Source: Glebionis coronaria
Taxonomy: Eukaryota > Streptophyta > Magnoliopsida > Asterales > Asteraceae
Assembly: GCA_025667525.1 (NCBI GenBank)
Contig: CM046876.1
Coordinates: 534,366,038 to 534,430,037 of the forward strand
Reading direction: 5' to 3'
DNA: 64,000 nt
Shown: positions 23,262-35,498 of the stretch, piece by piece
Layout of the letters: every line of letters begins with the position of its first letter
Numbering within the stretch: position 1 is the first letter of the stretch
Program-made: the position numbers and the translations under genes
Notes under the pieces: generated by a model
What the model was told of the DNA's origin: nothing
Database searches by the model: none
What the model saw: the letters and a program-made list of their open reading frames with translations, nothing else

Positions 23262-24005
23262 TGAAAGTCCCTAATCAATGCTAGAAACCCTAAACTTAAC
23301 TAATCAACACAAGGTATTACTTTTCAAAAGTAATCTTATTATTGTAAAATAAAGAAATTACAAGTGTTATGGATAACACCGTTTGATGACAATGTGTTGT
23401 GCACACTTTGAACAACTATAAACCCTAACTTATGAATACAGTCGCAGCTGTTTGATTCTATATGTTCTAAGCAATAATGTTATGAATATACTCAAAGTGT
23501 TGAACATTAATGCATGGATACACATCCTATTTATAGTGATACAAGGTTGACCTAAATAGTACTTGATGGTGACTACACAAGACTTTCACTTTTCAGACAT
23601 CAGTCACATGATGTTCTTCTATTCTTGGTAGTCTGCCATTATGCTTTAAGGAAACAGTTGTCGAAATAGTTTCCTTTTTCTTCATAGTCTCGAACACACA
23701 AATGGCATGTCCAAAGTGTGCTGAGTGTTAACAGGGTATTGCCACCCATGTTAACCCTCAACCCCTCAGAGTCCCTGATACATCTTGGCTGTTATCCATC
23801 ACAGACAATGAGTATGTCTTCAAGTAATCTTTGACTTCCTTGACAATGTCTCTGACATGGACTTCTCTGAGGTTGCTCACAAACTTGGATCTCTGTAAGT
23901 CTTGTGATACTTGCCTGCCTCCTAGGCACAGGCAAGGGACTATCTAACAGCTTAATTATGTTTAAATTTATGATCAGGGAATCTAACAAGCTTATATTCC
24001 CAACA
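23262..24005 (-). repeat. 5' LTR of the Sirevirus-like Copia (744 bp)
   Basis: TGAAAGTCCC...CCCAACA in plus sense, same length as the 3' LTR. It should hold the promoter reading toward lower coordinates. Confidence 0.92.
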
Positions 24006-24010
24006 CATGT
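24006..24010. repeat. Target-site duplication CATGT (right)
   Basis: Matches 12829-12833. Confidence 0.92.
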
Positions 24011-24168
24011 TCACCATTTCTTTACCATTGTTTGCTAATTCCCTAGAATTGTTTGCTATTTCTTTAGCATATTTAGCCGTTTCCCTAGCTTGATTTTCCA
24101 TTTGCTCTTGGAGGTTTTCAAGACAAGATCATTAGCTTTTACGTAATTCAAAAAGTCGTTTGGAACCT
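24011..24168 (-). pseudogene. Tat/Athila-like gag fragment upstream of the Copia insertion
   Basis: The minus strand encodes NDFLNYVKANDLVLK and, in a nearby frame, repeated charged segments (EQMENQAREA, KYAKEIANNSRELANNG). It continues the gag resumed at 12833. At 24169 it ends against a TGTAACACCCC LTR terminus. Confidence 0.6.
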
Positions 24169-24341
24169 GTAACACCCCACTTTGATAAGTAGACCGTTAC
24201 ATGATAATTATGGCGTGTCATCAAAGCATGCAAGGTAATATGTCTTAAAACATACATGGCCAAAAAGGAAAACTAGAATCAAACATCGGTTCCGAAACAT
24301 AAGCCCAAAACATGCAGAAAGTAAATGAAATAGGAAGGTGA
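24169..24341 (-). repeat. Fragment of a chromovirus-type LTR terminus
   Basis: Starts TGTAACACCCCACTTTGATAA. It aligns with the first ~150 bp of the LTRs at 31955 and 49113 (shared GTGTCATCAAAGCAT, AATCAAACATCGG), diverging after ~24300. It ends AGGAAGGTGA against the palindrome arm. Confidence 0.6.
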
Positions 24342-27300
24342 TGAGACTGCAATTATACATAGTCTCATCGTCCAAATCGGGCTTAAATCGCTTTAAAATG
24401 TCATAAAATACCCCAAAATATGCTTGTGTTTGTTCATTGTGTCATTTAGGTACGGATATCGTGAAATCAACAAACGATTACAAGAATCAAGCAAAAACAA
24501 ACACGGGAAACGAAGCCACACAAAGAACCGGACCCGAATGACGAATTTCCAAAGAAGTCCTTGAAGTTTGAAGATTTGTCAAGATTGGTCCCTTATCTTT
24601 TGAAGACTTGACATTTTATAACCTTACAAAACTCAAATATTGCATTTGGGTCCCTAAAATGTTGAGATATTACATCAATAGCCCTTGGAAATGATCAAAA
24701 TTACACAAATGATCCTCGGTAAAACTATTGTACAAGTGGTGTGCCAAAAATGACAAGTACCCAATACTTGTTACAAAGGGAATGGAACATATGGCTGATA
24801 GACTTTGTTTGAAGAGATTTTGGAAATTAGAGGACCATAGTGGGCAGACAAACAAACTTCCATCATCCAACCACCTGACGCTACCTCATCAACACCACCA
24901 CCTCACTCCTCCACATCACCCACACACATCACACCATTAACTACATATTTTATCCCCAATCAAATTTAGTCAAACACATTAAACTCGCGGGTAACAATAT
25001 ATTAACCCCTAAAACCAGATTAACCCTCACTATTCATCACCCCTAACTACCCATAAACCCTAACCTAATTAAACATCAAACGAAAGGGGTTTGACCCTAA
25101 AATCTCTAGAATCTCAATTAACAACCCCCTCGTCAAAACCCACTCACAAACCACCCCATCTCGTGACCACAAAGGGCCCCACACCCCTCCCCTGTTTAAC
25201 CAAAAGAGGCAAAAATCGAATCCTTTCAGAAATCCATCGACTATGATGAATGCCTTTGTCCCAAAGTCCAAAACAACGCTCAAGATCAATCCTACAACAA
25301 CTTTCTTCTCAGAAATCACATGTGTTCCTTTTGACCAAGATTGAGGATTTTTAAACTCAAGGGCAATTTGGACAGTTTATGCTGCTAGGGTTTAATTGTT
25401 TTTCATTTTCTAGATCCTTCTATCATTTAGTATAAAAAGGGACTTCGGATTGTGAAGCCCTTTTGTTCCATATTTTTTTGTAAACCCTATTTTTACTGAA
25501 TATTTAAACTGGTGAATTTTTGCCTTGCAAATCTTTCTCTCTTCCACTAGTTTAATTTTGTGTTGTTTTAATTTCATCCCTTATATATTTATGGAATTGT
25601 TATTTAAGCTTACCAAAATCTTTTTCATGAATCTTGTTTAAGAAAGTTTGGGACCCAAGTGTGTATATCTGCTCACTTGTATTTGATTGACACTCAAATA
25701 CATGTGAAGGATATAGACCTTGTTTATTCCTTGTTGGTTACAAGTGTTTTTAAAAGTTGGTTACAAAAATCTGTTTTGTTATTTCTCACTGTATCAAAAG
25801 CCCAAACCACAAGCTTGCTGACAACAAGCTTGTGGCTTAAGTCTTTGATTACTTTTGTTTGTTTTCAGTGTTTCAGTAGGTACAAATAGGTGGTATTGGT
25901 TTTGTATGTTGTAGGCTGCCAAACCATACTCATTTCCATCTTAGTTTGAAGATATTGTTGCTTCTTAGGTTTTGTTGTAGAACCAAAGCTAAGAGTTCTC
26001 TACACACCTCCACATTCTTCACAAGCTCACAAATGGTCTGGGAGATGGCATCAGCTGGTAAAAGGCTTGAACCCCCTTATTCTATTTGCTAGTTTATAGG
26101 TATATGTAGATTTGTGTGTATGGGTTATATGCTTAGATAAGTGTTTGCTTATGCTTTATTAATGATTTGATGCATGTTAGAGTAAAGTAAAATCATATTT
26201 GAGTGATTTTGGTTAGATAGTCTTGGTTAATTTTTCCTTTCATTAGATTATGGGTTGTTTGGCTTAACTGGTTTAAGTAACTTGGGTGACACAAGTATCA
26301 TAAAAATTGGTTTAAGCAACTCATTTTGGTCTGTTTTTACTAGTTGGTAACTTGGTTTATGATAGATAACTAAGAAACAGATTTTGCATGTTCAAAATTT
26401 AGGTAAAAATAACATAGGTTTATCAGTAGGCCTTAAAATACTTTTTCATGTGTTTTAGATCTCAATTCTTGCTAAGTAATTAGAATTAGGTTTAATTCAG
26501 TGATTGAATCTTGTTGTGTTACATTTGGGTAGGTTTGGTATAAGTTATTATGGCTTGAAATTCACTTAAGTGCATATTGAACCAGCAATAGTCCACCATA
26601 CCACTTTTCTGATTACCAGTTAGTGATATTGCTTTTTTTGTGTCATTTTGGTGTTAAGCCTAGTTGTTTTTTGCTTTGTACTGACTCCTCACACTTCCAT
26701 GAGTGTGGGAGTGCCTTTGCTTTCTAAAAATACAAAGTAATTAAGCTCAAAACGTCCCTTTTGTCTTTTCTGTGAGGGAGCAGTGGGAAAAAGTTCCCAC
26801 TGCTAGTGTTAAATTTCCCACTGCTTGGCTAGAAGACAAAATTCAAACAGCAAGTCACTATTAGAAGTTGTCTTTTTTGTCTTTAGTGGACTTAAATTAG
26901 AGTTTTTCAGTGATTTTAATTTTCCCAGTCTTGTAAATTATTTTAAGATTTTTCAAAAAGTTATTTTTTTTTCTGTTTATTTGCTATTTTTAGCATTAAT
27001 TTAGGTTTTAATTAAGTTTTTATTATTCTGTTTTTGTCTTTTATTGGTAAAAAGTTATATTTTTCAATTTTCAATTTTTCCTAGTTTCAGTAAGTTATTT
27101 TAAGATTTTCCCAAAAGTAATTTCATTTTTCACTTTCTTTATTAATTTCTAGAATTATTTTAAGTTTTAAATAGTTTTTATTTAAACTATTTTTTGTCTT
27201 ATTAGGCTTAAAAGTACTTTTTTCCAACTTTTTCATTTTTCCCATGTTTAGTTAAGTGTTTTATGATTTTTAGAAAAGTAAAATTAATTTTCTCTTTACT

Positions 27301-27838
27301 TTATTATTTTTTATGATTATCTTATTTTAAAAAGTGTTTTTAGCATTTAAAAAATAGAAAAATAGTTTTAAAAACTTAGTAAAAATACTCTTTTGAGTTA
27401 AATTAATATAAGTAAATTTGTTTGATAAAATATAATATTTTGGACTTTTTGTTAATTATATTTAATTTTAGGGCTTTAATTAGGATTAAAAAATGAATAT
27501 TTAATTAATAAAAGGTTATAAAATTTATTTATTGATTTTTTTTTCTTATTTATATTATTTTAGACTTAGTTTAAATTTTTAAATTATTTTTATGTTTAAT
27601 TTTTAATTTCGTCGGGTTTTACGTCATTACGTTTACGTTTTTACGTCACTCGTCGTAGTTTAATCGTAGTATAGCTCGTCTTTTAATTTTCTTTCTCTAA
27701 ACCCAAAAACAACACTAATCCAAACTTGATTTTTATAAAATTGTCCTAATACACATACACCTCCGCCGAGAACAAAGTTAAACTTTTCGTCTTTATGGTT
27801 TTCCTAAACCGTATCGATTAATACTTACCGGCTTATAC
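24342..27838 (+). repeat. Left arm of the large inverted repeat (LTR family A)
   Basis: 3497 bp that recurs in reverse complement at 28411-31913, with substitutions and small indels but colinear throughout. It starts TGAGACTGC and ends CGGCTTATAC. LTR-like features are the TG start, a purine stretch just before it (GGAAGGTGA), a TATA box at 25431, a likely transcribed region after it, and an AT-rich middle (26930-27600). Open frames such as 25659-25889 are kept in both arms only because the arms are copies; I do not call them genes. Confidence 0.85.
25431..25438 (+). promoter_or_regulatory. TATA box in the left palindrome arm
   Basis: TATAAAAA in TTTAGTATAAAAAGGGAC, about 1.09 kb after the arm start. 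Confidence 0.5.
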
Positions 27839-28410
27839 CACTCTACTACAACGACATCACGTAATCCGATTTTCATCTTTTTGTTATCGTTTTATGCAAA
27901 ATAAGGCTAAAAATGGCCAAATTTTAAATTTTTTCTTGTTTTTCATAAGTGTTTAAGACACGAATGTATGTATCCCGATGCTGAGCATAAGAGAAATTTT
28001 TTACTCGACCGTGCGTGTTGAGCACTTAGCTTCGATTCCTAAACTTTTTAGGCTAAGTCTGTTAATTGAGGACGAGAAATGATAGAGTGAATTATAAGTT
28101 ACTATTCTAAACGTAGAGTACTCGTATTCTTTCAAAAATTCATGCGTTATAATTATTTTCTTTCTCTCCCTACGCATTTAAAATAAATTGTTAATAAGTA
28201 TTGATTTAGCAGTTTAGTCTCTATTGTTGGTTTCTAATTTGTTTTAGTAGCTTCCATGTAATTAAATTGGAAAAACATTAAGGTATTCCCAGCGTCACAG
28301 TTTTGAAGTATTGGCAACCCGAATAATCAAAGGCTTCCCCCAATAATAATTTAAGTTCCTCTTCACCTAAATCAAGCAAAAATTTGAAGCTCACAAGGCC
28401 GAAAAAGAAA
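27839..28410. other. Spacer of the large inverted repeat
   Basis: 572 bp not repeated within the palindrome. Its reverse complement is found, diverged, at about 52880-53370 (shared TTGCTTGATTTAGGTGAAG and TATTGGGGGAAGCCTTTGA). It is therefore retroelement sequence that also lies next to the Tat-like gag-protease unit. No coding frame. Confidence 0.75.
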
Positions 28411-31400
28411 GTATAAGCCGGTAAGTATTAATCGATACGGTTTAGGAAAACCTTAAAGATGAAAAGTTCAAGTTCGTTCACGGCGGAGGTGTATGTGTAT
28501 TAGGCCAATTATATAAAAATAAAGTTTGGATTAGTATCGTTTTTGGGTTTAGAGAAAGAAAAATAAAAGACGAGCTACACTACGATTAAACTACGACGAG
28601 TGACGTAAAAACGTAAATGTAATGACGTAAAACGCGACGAAATTAAACTCAACCTAAAAATAATTTAAAAATTAAAACTATGTCTAAAATAATATAAATA
28701 AGAATAAAAATTCAATAAATAAATTTTAAAACCTTTTATTAATTAAATATTCAATTTTTAATGCTAATTAAAGCCCTAAAAGTAAATACAATTAAAAAAA
28801 TGTCCAAAATATTATATTTTATAAAACAAATATCTTACTTATATTAATTTAACACAAAAAACTATTTTTTTCCTAAATTTTTAAAACTATTTTTCTATTT
28901 TTTAAATGCTAAAAATACTTTTTAAACTAATATAATCATAAAAAATAATAAAATAATGAGAAAATTAATTTTACTTTTTTAAAAATCTTAACGCACTTAA
29001 CTAAACATGGGAAAAATGAAAAAGTTGGAAAAAAGTACTTTTAAGCCTAATAAAACAAAAACAGTTTAAATAAAAACTATTTAAAACTTAAAATAATTCT
29101 AGAAATTAATAAAAGAAAGTGAAAAATGAAATTACTTTTTGGAAAATTTAAAATAACTTACTGAAACTAGGAAAAATTGAAAAACTACAAAATATAACTT
29201 TTTACCACTAAAAGACAAAAATAGATTAATAAAAACTTAATTAAAACCTAAATTAATGCTAAAAATAGCCAATAAACGAAAAAATAAAAAAAAATAACTT
29301 TTTGAAAAATCTTAAAATAATATACAAGACTAGGAAAATTAAAATCACTAAAAAACTCTAATTTAAGTCCAATAAAGACAAAAAAGACAACTTCTAATAG
29401 TGACTTGCTGTTTGGCTTTTGTCTTCTAGCCAAGCAGTGGGAAATTTAACACTAGCAGTGGGAACTTTTTCCCGCTGCTCCCTCACAGAAAGAGAAAAGG
29501 GATGTTTTGAGCTTAATTACTTGGTATTTTTTGAAAGCAAAGGCACCCCCACACTCATGGAAGTGTGGGGAGTCAGTACAAAGCAAAAAACAACTAGGCT
29601 TAACACCAAAATCACACAAAACAAAGCAATATCACTAACTGGTAATTAGAAAAGTGGTCTGGTGGACTATTGTTGGTTCAATATGCACTTAAGTCAATTT
29701 TAAGCCACAATAAGTTATACCAAACCTACCCAAATGTAACACAGTAAGATTCAATCACTGAATTAAACCTAAATCTAATTACTTAGCAAGAATTAAGACC
29801 TAAAACACATGAACAAGTATTATAAGGCCTCCTGATAAACCTATGCTATTTTTACGCAAATTTTAAACATGCAAAATCTGTTTCTTAGTTATCTATCATA
29901 AATCAAGTTACCAACTAGTAAAAACATACCAAAAATGAGTTGCTTAAACCAATTTTTATGATACTTGTGTCACCCAAGTTACTTAAACCAGTTAATCCAA
30001 ACAACCTTTAATCTGATGAAAGGAATAATTAACCAAGACTATCTAACCAAAATAACTCAAATCTGATTTTACTTTACTCTAACACGAATCAAATCATTAA
30101 TAAAGCATAAGAAAACACTTAACTAAGCATATAACCCATACACAAAAATCCACATAAACCTATAAACTAGCAAACAGAATAAGGGGGTTCAAGCCTTTTA
30201 CCAGCTGATGCCATCTCCCAGACCATTTGTGAGCTTGTGAAGAATGTGGAGGTATGTAGAGAAATCTTGGTTGTGGTTCTACAACAGAACCCAAGAATCA
30301 AGAATATCTTCAAACTAAGATGGAAATGAGTATGGTTTGGAAGTCTACAACAGACAAAACCAATACCACCTATTTTTACCTGCTGAAACACCAAAAACAA
30401 ACAAAAGTAATCAAAGACTTAAGCCACAAGCTTGTTTTCAGCAAGCTTGTGGTTTTGGCTTTTGATACAGTGAGAAATAACAAAACATATTTTTGTAGCC
30501 AACTTTTAAAAACACTTGTAACCAACAAGGAATAAAAAAGGTCTATATCCTTCACATGTATTTGAGTGTCAATCAAATACAAGTGAGCAGATATACACAC
30601 TTGGGTCCCAAACTTTCTTAAACAAGATTCTTGAAAAAGATTTTGGTAAGCTTAAATAACAATTGCATAAATATAAAAGGGATGAAATTAAAACAACACT
30701 AGATTAAACTAGTGGAACTCAGAAAGATTTGCAAGGCCAAAATTCACCACTTTAAATATTCAGTAAAAATAGAGTTTACAAAAAAATCTAGAACAAAAGG
30801 GCTTCACAATCCGAAGTCCCTTTTTATACTAAATGATAGAAGGATCTAGAAAATGAAAAACAAGTAAACCCTAACAGCATAGACTGTCCAAATTGCCCTT
30901 GAGTTTGAAAATCCTCAATCTTGGTCAAAAGGAAAACATGTGATTTATGAGAAGAAAGTTGTTGTAGGATTGATCTTGAGCGTTGTTTTGGACTTTGGGA
31001 CAAAGGCATTCATCATAGTCGATAGATTTCTGAAAGGATTCGTTTTTTTGTCTTTGTTGGTTAAGCAGGGGATGGTTGTGGGGCCCTGTGTGGTCACGGG
31101 AGAGGGTGGTTTTTGAGTGGGTTTTGATTCGGGGGTTGTTAATTAGGATTTTGGAGATTATGGGTCAAACCCCTATGGATTGATATTTAACTAGGTTAGG
31201 GTTTATGGGTGGTTAGGGGTGATGAATAGTGAGGGTTAATCTGGTTTTGGGGGTTAATAAATTGTTACCCGCCAGTTTAATGGGTTTGACCAAATTTGAC
31301 TGGGGATAAAATAGTTAATGGGGTGACGTGTGTGGGTGATGTGGAGGAGTGAAGTGGTGGTGTTGGTGAGGTGGTGTCAGGTGGTTGGATGATGGAAGTT

Positions 31401-31913
31401 TGTTTCTTTGCCCACTATGGTCCTCCGATTTCCAAAATCTCTTCAAACAAAGTCTATCAGCCATATGTTGCATTCCCTTTGTAACAAGTATTGGGTACGT
31501 GTCATTTTTGGCACACCACTTGTACAATAGTTTTACGAAGGATCATTTGTGTAATTTTGATCATTTCAAAGGGCTATTGACGTAATATCTCAACATTTTA
31601 GGGACCCAAATGCAATATTTGAGTTTTGAAAGGGAATAAAATGTCAAGTATTCAAAAGGTGAGGGACCAATCTTGACAAATCTTCAAACTTCAAGGACTT
31701 CTTTGGAAATTCATCGTTCGGGTCCGGTTCTTTGTGCGACTTTGATTCCCGTGTTCGTTTTTGCTTGATTCTTGTAATCATTTGTTGATTTCACGATATC
31801 CGTACCTAAAATACACAATGAACAAACACAAGCATATTTTGGGGTATTTTATGACATGTTTAAGCGTTTTAAGCCCGATTTTGACGATTAGACTATGTAT
31901 AATTGTAGTCTCA
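28411..31913 (-). repeat. Right arm of the large inverted repeat (LTR family A)
   Basis: 3503 bp, reverse complement of the left arm, ending AGTCTCA. On the minus strand it is preceded by TATGGAGAAGTTA, a weak purine tract. The 40 bp after it run into the GCAAT target site of the chromovirus and resume at 52130. Confidence 0.85.
30821..30829 (-). promoter_or_regulatory. TATA box in the right palindrome arm
   Basis: TTTTTATAC in plus sense, mirror of the left-arm TATA, so the two promoters point at each other across the spacer. Confidence 0.5.
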
Positions 31914-31949
31914 TAACTTCTCCATACTAAAGCATTGCCGTGTCCCCAC

Positions 31950-31954
31950 GCAAT
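31950..31954. repeat. Target-site duplication GCAAT (left)
   Basis: Matches 52125-52129 on the other side of the chromovirus. Confidence 0.92.
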
Positions 31955-33194
31955 TGTAACACCCCATTTTGATAAATGGAATGTCACGCGTGATTATGGC
32001 GTGTCATCAAAGCATACAAGGATAAATGTCTAAACATTACATGACCATAAAGGAAATACCGGAATCAAACATCGGTAGTCCAAAAGTAGAACTCATCACA
32101 CACAAACATAAGTACTGTAAATGAAAGGACAAAACAATGTCCATGGAAATGAGTATCAAAGTATAGATAAATGCATAAAGTAAAGAAGGCTAGAAAGCTT
32201 CCAGTCCATATGCACGTACGCTTAAAGTCTACGAGCATCCCTGAGTACCTACCATTTTGGGAACATGAAAAGGAAAACGGCTGAGCAATACGCTCAGAGC
32301 ACGGATATATAAGTAAAGCATGAATAATATAAGCATATAAGCATGAAACAACGGAAGAAACTAAGTCCTCGATAACCTGGTTATATCTTAGTAAAATTGG
32401 TTTTATAGATTTAAAAGCCTTATGTTTATCTTGTAAAAACTGTTTAACATATTTTACCATTAGCCAATATAGGTCATGAAATATCAACGTGCATGAATAC
32501 TTGGAGGGGTGACCTCGTCATGCAAATTAGAGGGGCTGCCTCTAATTTAATATACTGGTTTTGGGTAGGAGGGATCAGCTCCTTGTGAAGGATGCAAGGC
32601 ACACACCACATTCACACTAATTAATCTGCTTAAAACATGTATACTAGGATGCACCCATACACCCTACCTAATAATATAATAAATGGCCAAAAGCTGAAAG
32701 GGACGCCACGAGTTATCACTCCGCCGTGGTGAAGTCATAACACTAGTGCCTCTAGTGTTATGGTTATGGTACCTCCATAACTAGGTGAACTGGTCATGCA
32801 TGTATATGGCTTTAGGTATTCTAATTAAACATAAGCAATTCAAAAACATATAAAACATATACTGGGGAAAACAGTTGGCTGCATACGGGGAAATCCTAAT
32901 AAGGAAAGAATGTCCATACTGAAAGGACGGAGAATCTGTACCTTATGTCCAGTGAACGAAGAAGACGAACGGAAGAGAGTCCTACTTCGGTATCACTACT
33001 ACTACATAAATACATATGTGTATAAGTATCTGATTATTGAGTACCTAACTGGTTTTTGTATCATGTCTTAGCTTGTTTTATATGTTCATGTCATGTTTTA
33101 CTGATTTAAGCTTTATACTGTGTTTATCATATATTTTGTCTATTCTGATTAAGTATTACTTGTATTTCATGTATTATTATACTTGTTGTGTAAT

Positions 33195-33420
33195 AATAAG
33201 TAACTTTCTAAAAATAGCAGGTTTCCTAAAATAGAAAGTTTCTAAAAATAGAAAGTTATAAAAAATAGAAAGTTTCCAAAAATAGAAAGTTTCCAAAAAT
33301 AGAAAGTTTCCAAAAATAGAATTACTGCTTAAAACAGATAAGTTTTTAAAAATAGAAAGTTTCAGTAAATAGATTAGCTGCCTTAATTAAATAAGTTTCT
33401 AAAAATAGAAAGTTTCCATA
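33195..33420. repeat. Short tandem repeat TTTCCAAAAATAGAAAG in the LTR
   Basis: About ten 17-bp units or variants, some spaced. The 5' LTR has the same array at about 50355-50580 with different unit changes. Confidence 0.8.
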
Positions 33421-34627
33421 ATTAGATATAAGCTGGATAATTAAGCTAATTATATAAGCTTAAGTGTTTTCTGATTAATATTCTAAGTCATGTGATTATA
33501 TAGTATAGTTTATTAATTATTTCATGTAAATTAAATAAACTATAGGTTAAAGTATTTAATTAAATATAACATGACTTTAATTAAATAAAGGTATAATACT
33601 TAGGTTAAAACATATATTATTATCTATTAATAATATAACCTAAGTCATGAAATTAGTTAATTATAAGTCATGGTTTTAATAATTAATTAATTATATAGTA
33701 TAATTAAAAGATAAATACTTAGGTTAAAATTCATGTACTAATAATAACATTAATAACCTAAGTCATGTAAATTAAATTAATCATGTTCATGCTTTTAATT
33801 AATTTAATTTTAAATATTGTAAAAAATAAAATAACTTGTAAAATATTAAACCTTGAAAAATAACTCATAAACCGGACCGTGTTTTAAATCTAAACATGTG
33901 AATCGGACCCATGATTTAAAAACAATGAACCGGACCCGAAATCATCACCATACCCTGACCTAGGTCGGGTTTTTCCTTTCCTTGCTGTTGCCGTGACCCG
34001 AGACCACCCAAACCACCACCAAGCCGAGACCAAGTGGTCTCGGTGGTGCGAGTAAACTCAAGCCCAGACCCCTTTGGGGCTCGGTTAGGCGTCAGCCACA
34101 ACAAACAAACACCCCTTAACCCTAACTTGATCTAAACCCCATCATTACAACATGTTTATATTTGTTTTTAATTAGTTTATTAAAAACATCATGATTTTAT
34201 GTGATTAAATAAATCAAAACATAAAAAGAAAAAGGTTAAAGATTATACCAATCACGTGAATCGAATGAAGATGAACACACAACGATCCTTACAATAAATC
34301 AAAGACCAAAATTAACCCGAATCACCACTTTGGTGATGCTAAACCCGGCGGCCAAAGAACCAAAAGAGAGAAAAAAAATTTTTTAGTGTTTTTCTTGTTT
34401 TCACTAAATGTGTTAAATGAAACATATTTTCCTCTTTTGTCCATGTTTAGTAAAAATTAATGGGCTAGGCTCTTTTGGTCTTGTTGTGTCCGCGGCATGG
34501 GGCCCACATGGGGGTAACCCGAACATTTTCCGTGTCTAAAATAATAGTGTGTTCTCGTGTTCGTAAATTACGTGATCTAATTAGTTATCGATCGTGACTT
34601 AATATATTTATTCGTGTTCGTAATAAA

Positions 34628-34650
34628 ATATATATATATATATATATATA
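34628..34650. repeat. (TA)n microsatellite in the 3' LTR
   Basis: About 23 bp, against about 103 bp at the same place in the 5' LTR (51781-51883). Confidence 0.9.
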
Positions 34651-34891
34651 CGTAATATTAGCTCGTGATTAATTTACGTTCGTGATTTCATGTTCGTATG
34701 TTCGTGATTATAATTATTATTGGAGTAATTATCGTGTGTTCGTACGTAATAAATACTTATCGTGTTATAACACGTACGTAATACTTGTAATTCTTGTTCG
34801 TGAAACGTAAACGTGCTATAAAAGGAAAGTTCTAATCATGTACGTACTATCGTAAGGGTACTATTCATGGTAAAAGCATGCGGGTTTTATA

Positions 34892-34909
34892 ACCCTTCCC
34901 CCCTAAAAG
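34892..34909 (-). other. Polypurine tract of the chromovirus
   Basis: On the minus strand CTTTTAGGGGGGAAGGGT runs directly into the 3' LTR. Confidence 0.88.
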
Positions 34910-34967
34910 AATAATTCGTCCCCGAATTATAGATAAAGTAAACTGGAAAAGAAGAACATACCCGAAT

Positions 34968-35489
34968 TCAAAATATGAAATGACGGTAAGAAGCCCGGAT
35001 AGACTCCTCTGTTTCCCAAGTGGCTTCCCGCTCGGTATGATCCCTCCAAAGGATTTTGACGAATGGAATCGTCTTCCTTCTCATGACTCGTTCTTGTCTG
35101 TCAAGAACTCGTTCGGGTTCTTCTATGAAAGTGAGATCTTCACGAATCTGTTCCAGTGGATACTGAACCATGTGAAGGGGATGATACTGGTACCCTCTGA
35201 GTAAGGACACATGGAAAACATTGTGTACATGCAAAAGCTGCGGTGGAAACGCTAAACGGTAGGATACTTCACCGACTCGTTCAATGATATAAAACGGTCC
35301 GATGAAACGAGGACTGGGCTTCCCTTTAATTCCAAAACGTCTAACACCACGTGTCGGCGAAACCTTAAGGAAAACATGATCTCCTACGTTAAAATGTATG
35401 TCCCTATGATGCTTGTCTGCGTAGCTCTTCTGACGTGACCGTGCTTCTTGAAGTTTCTGCTTAGCTACTGCGACCCTCTCATTAGTCAA
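34968..35489 (-). pseudogene. Integrase C-terminal domain and chromodomain
   Basis: Residues ~35-110 hold the Gypsy integrase C-terminal block: NVGDHVFLKVSPTRGVRRFG, SPRFIGPFYIIERVGEVSYR and LHVHNVFHVSLLR. Residues ~125-173 read FIEEPERVLDRQERVMRRK, VKILWRDHTEREATWE, a group II-type chromodomain as in Tekay/Del elements. Such domains are thought to steer integration to heterochromatin. The segment is in frame with the integrase core but is separated from it by a stop at ~35499. Confidence 0.88.
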
Positions 35490-35498
35490 CTCTATGAT

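Larger units (their letters stand above)
12834..24005 (-). mobile_element. Sirevirus-like Copia element lacking the RT core, 11.2 kb
   Basis: Two LTRs of 744 bp each, a 5-bp target duplication, an initiator-Met PBS and a PPT delimit the element. Read on the minus strand it has gag, a coiled-coil linker, protease, integrase, RNase H, then a long post-pol ORF. Gene order protease-integrase-RNase H makes it Copia. The extra ORF after pol fits the Sirevirus (Maximus/SIRE) lineage. The reverse-transcriptase core between integrase and RNase H is absent, and several frames are broken, so it cannot be autonomous. It split a Tat-like gag gene. Confidence 0.92.
31955..34891 (-). repeat. 3' LTR of the chromovirus (2937 bp)
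   Basis: Starts TGTAACACCCC and ends GGGTTTTATA; the terminal CA has become TA compared with the 5' LTR. A 140-residue open frame at 32065-32487 is also open in the other LTR but differs at about one residue in seven, so I do not regard it as a gene. Confidence 0.92.

Noticed and set aside
32065..32487. 140-residue hydrophobic ORF present in both chromovirus LTRs (also 49223-49645)
   Set aside because: The LTRs are copies of one sequence. Most differences between the two ORFs change amino acids, so there is no sign of coding constraint.
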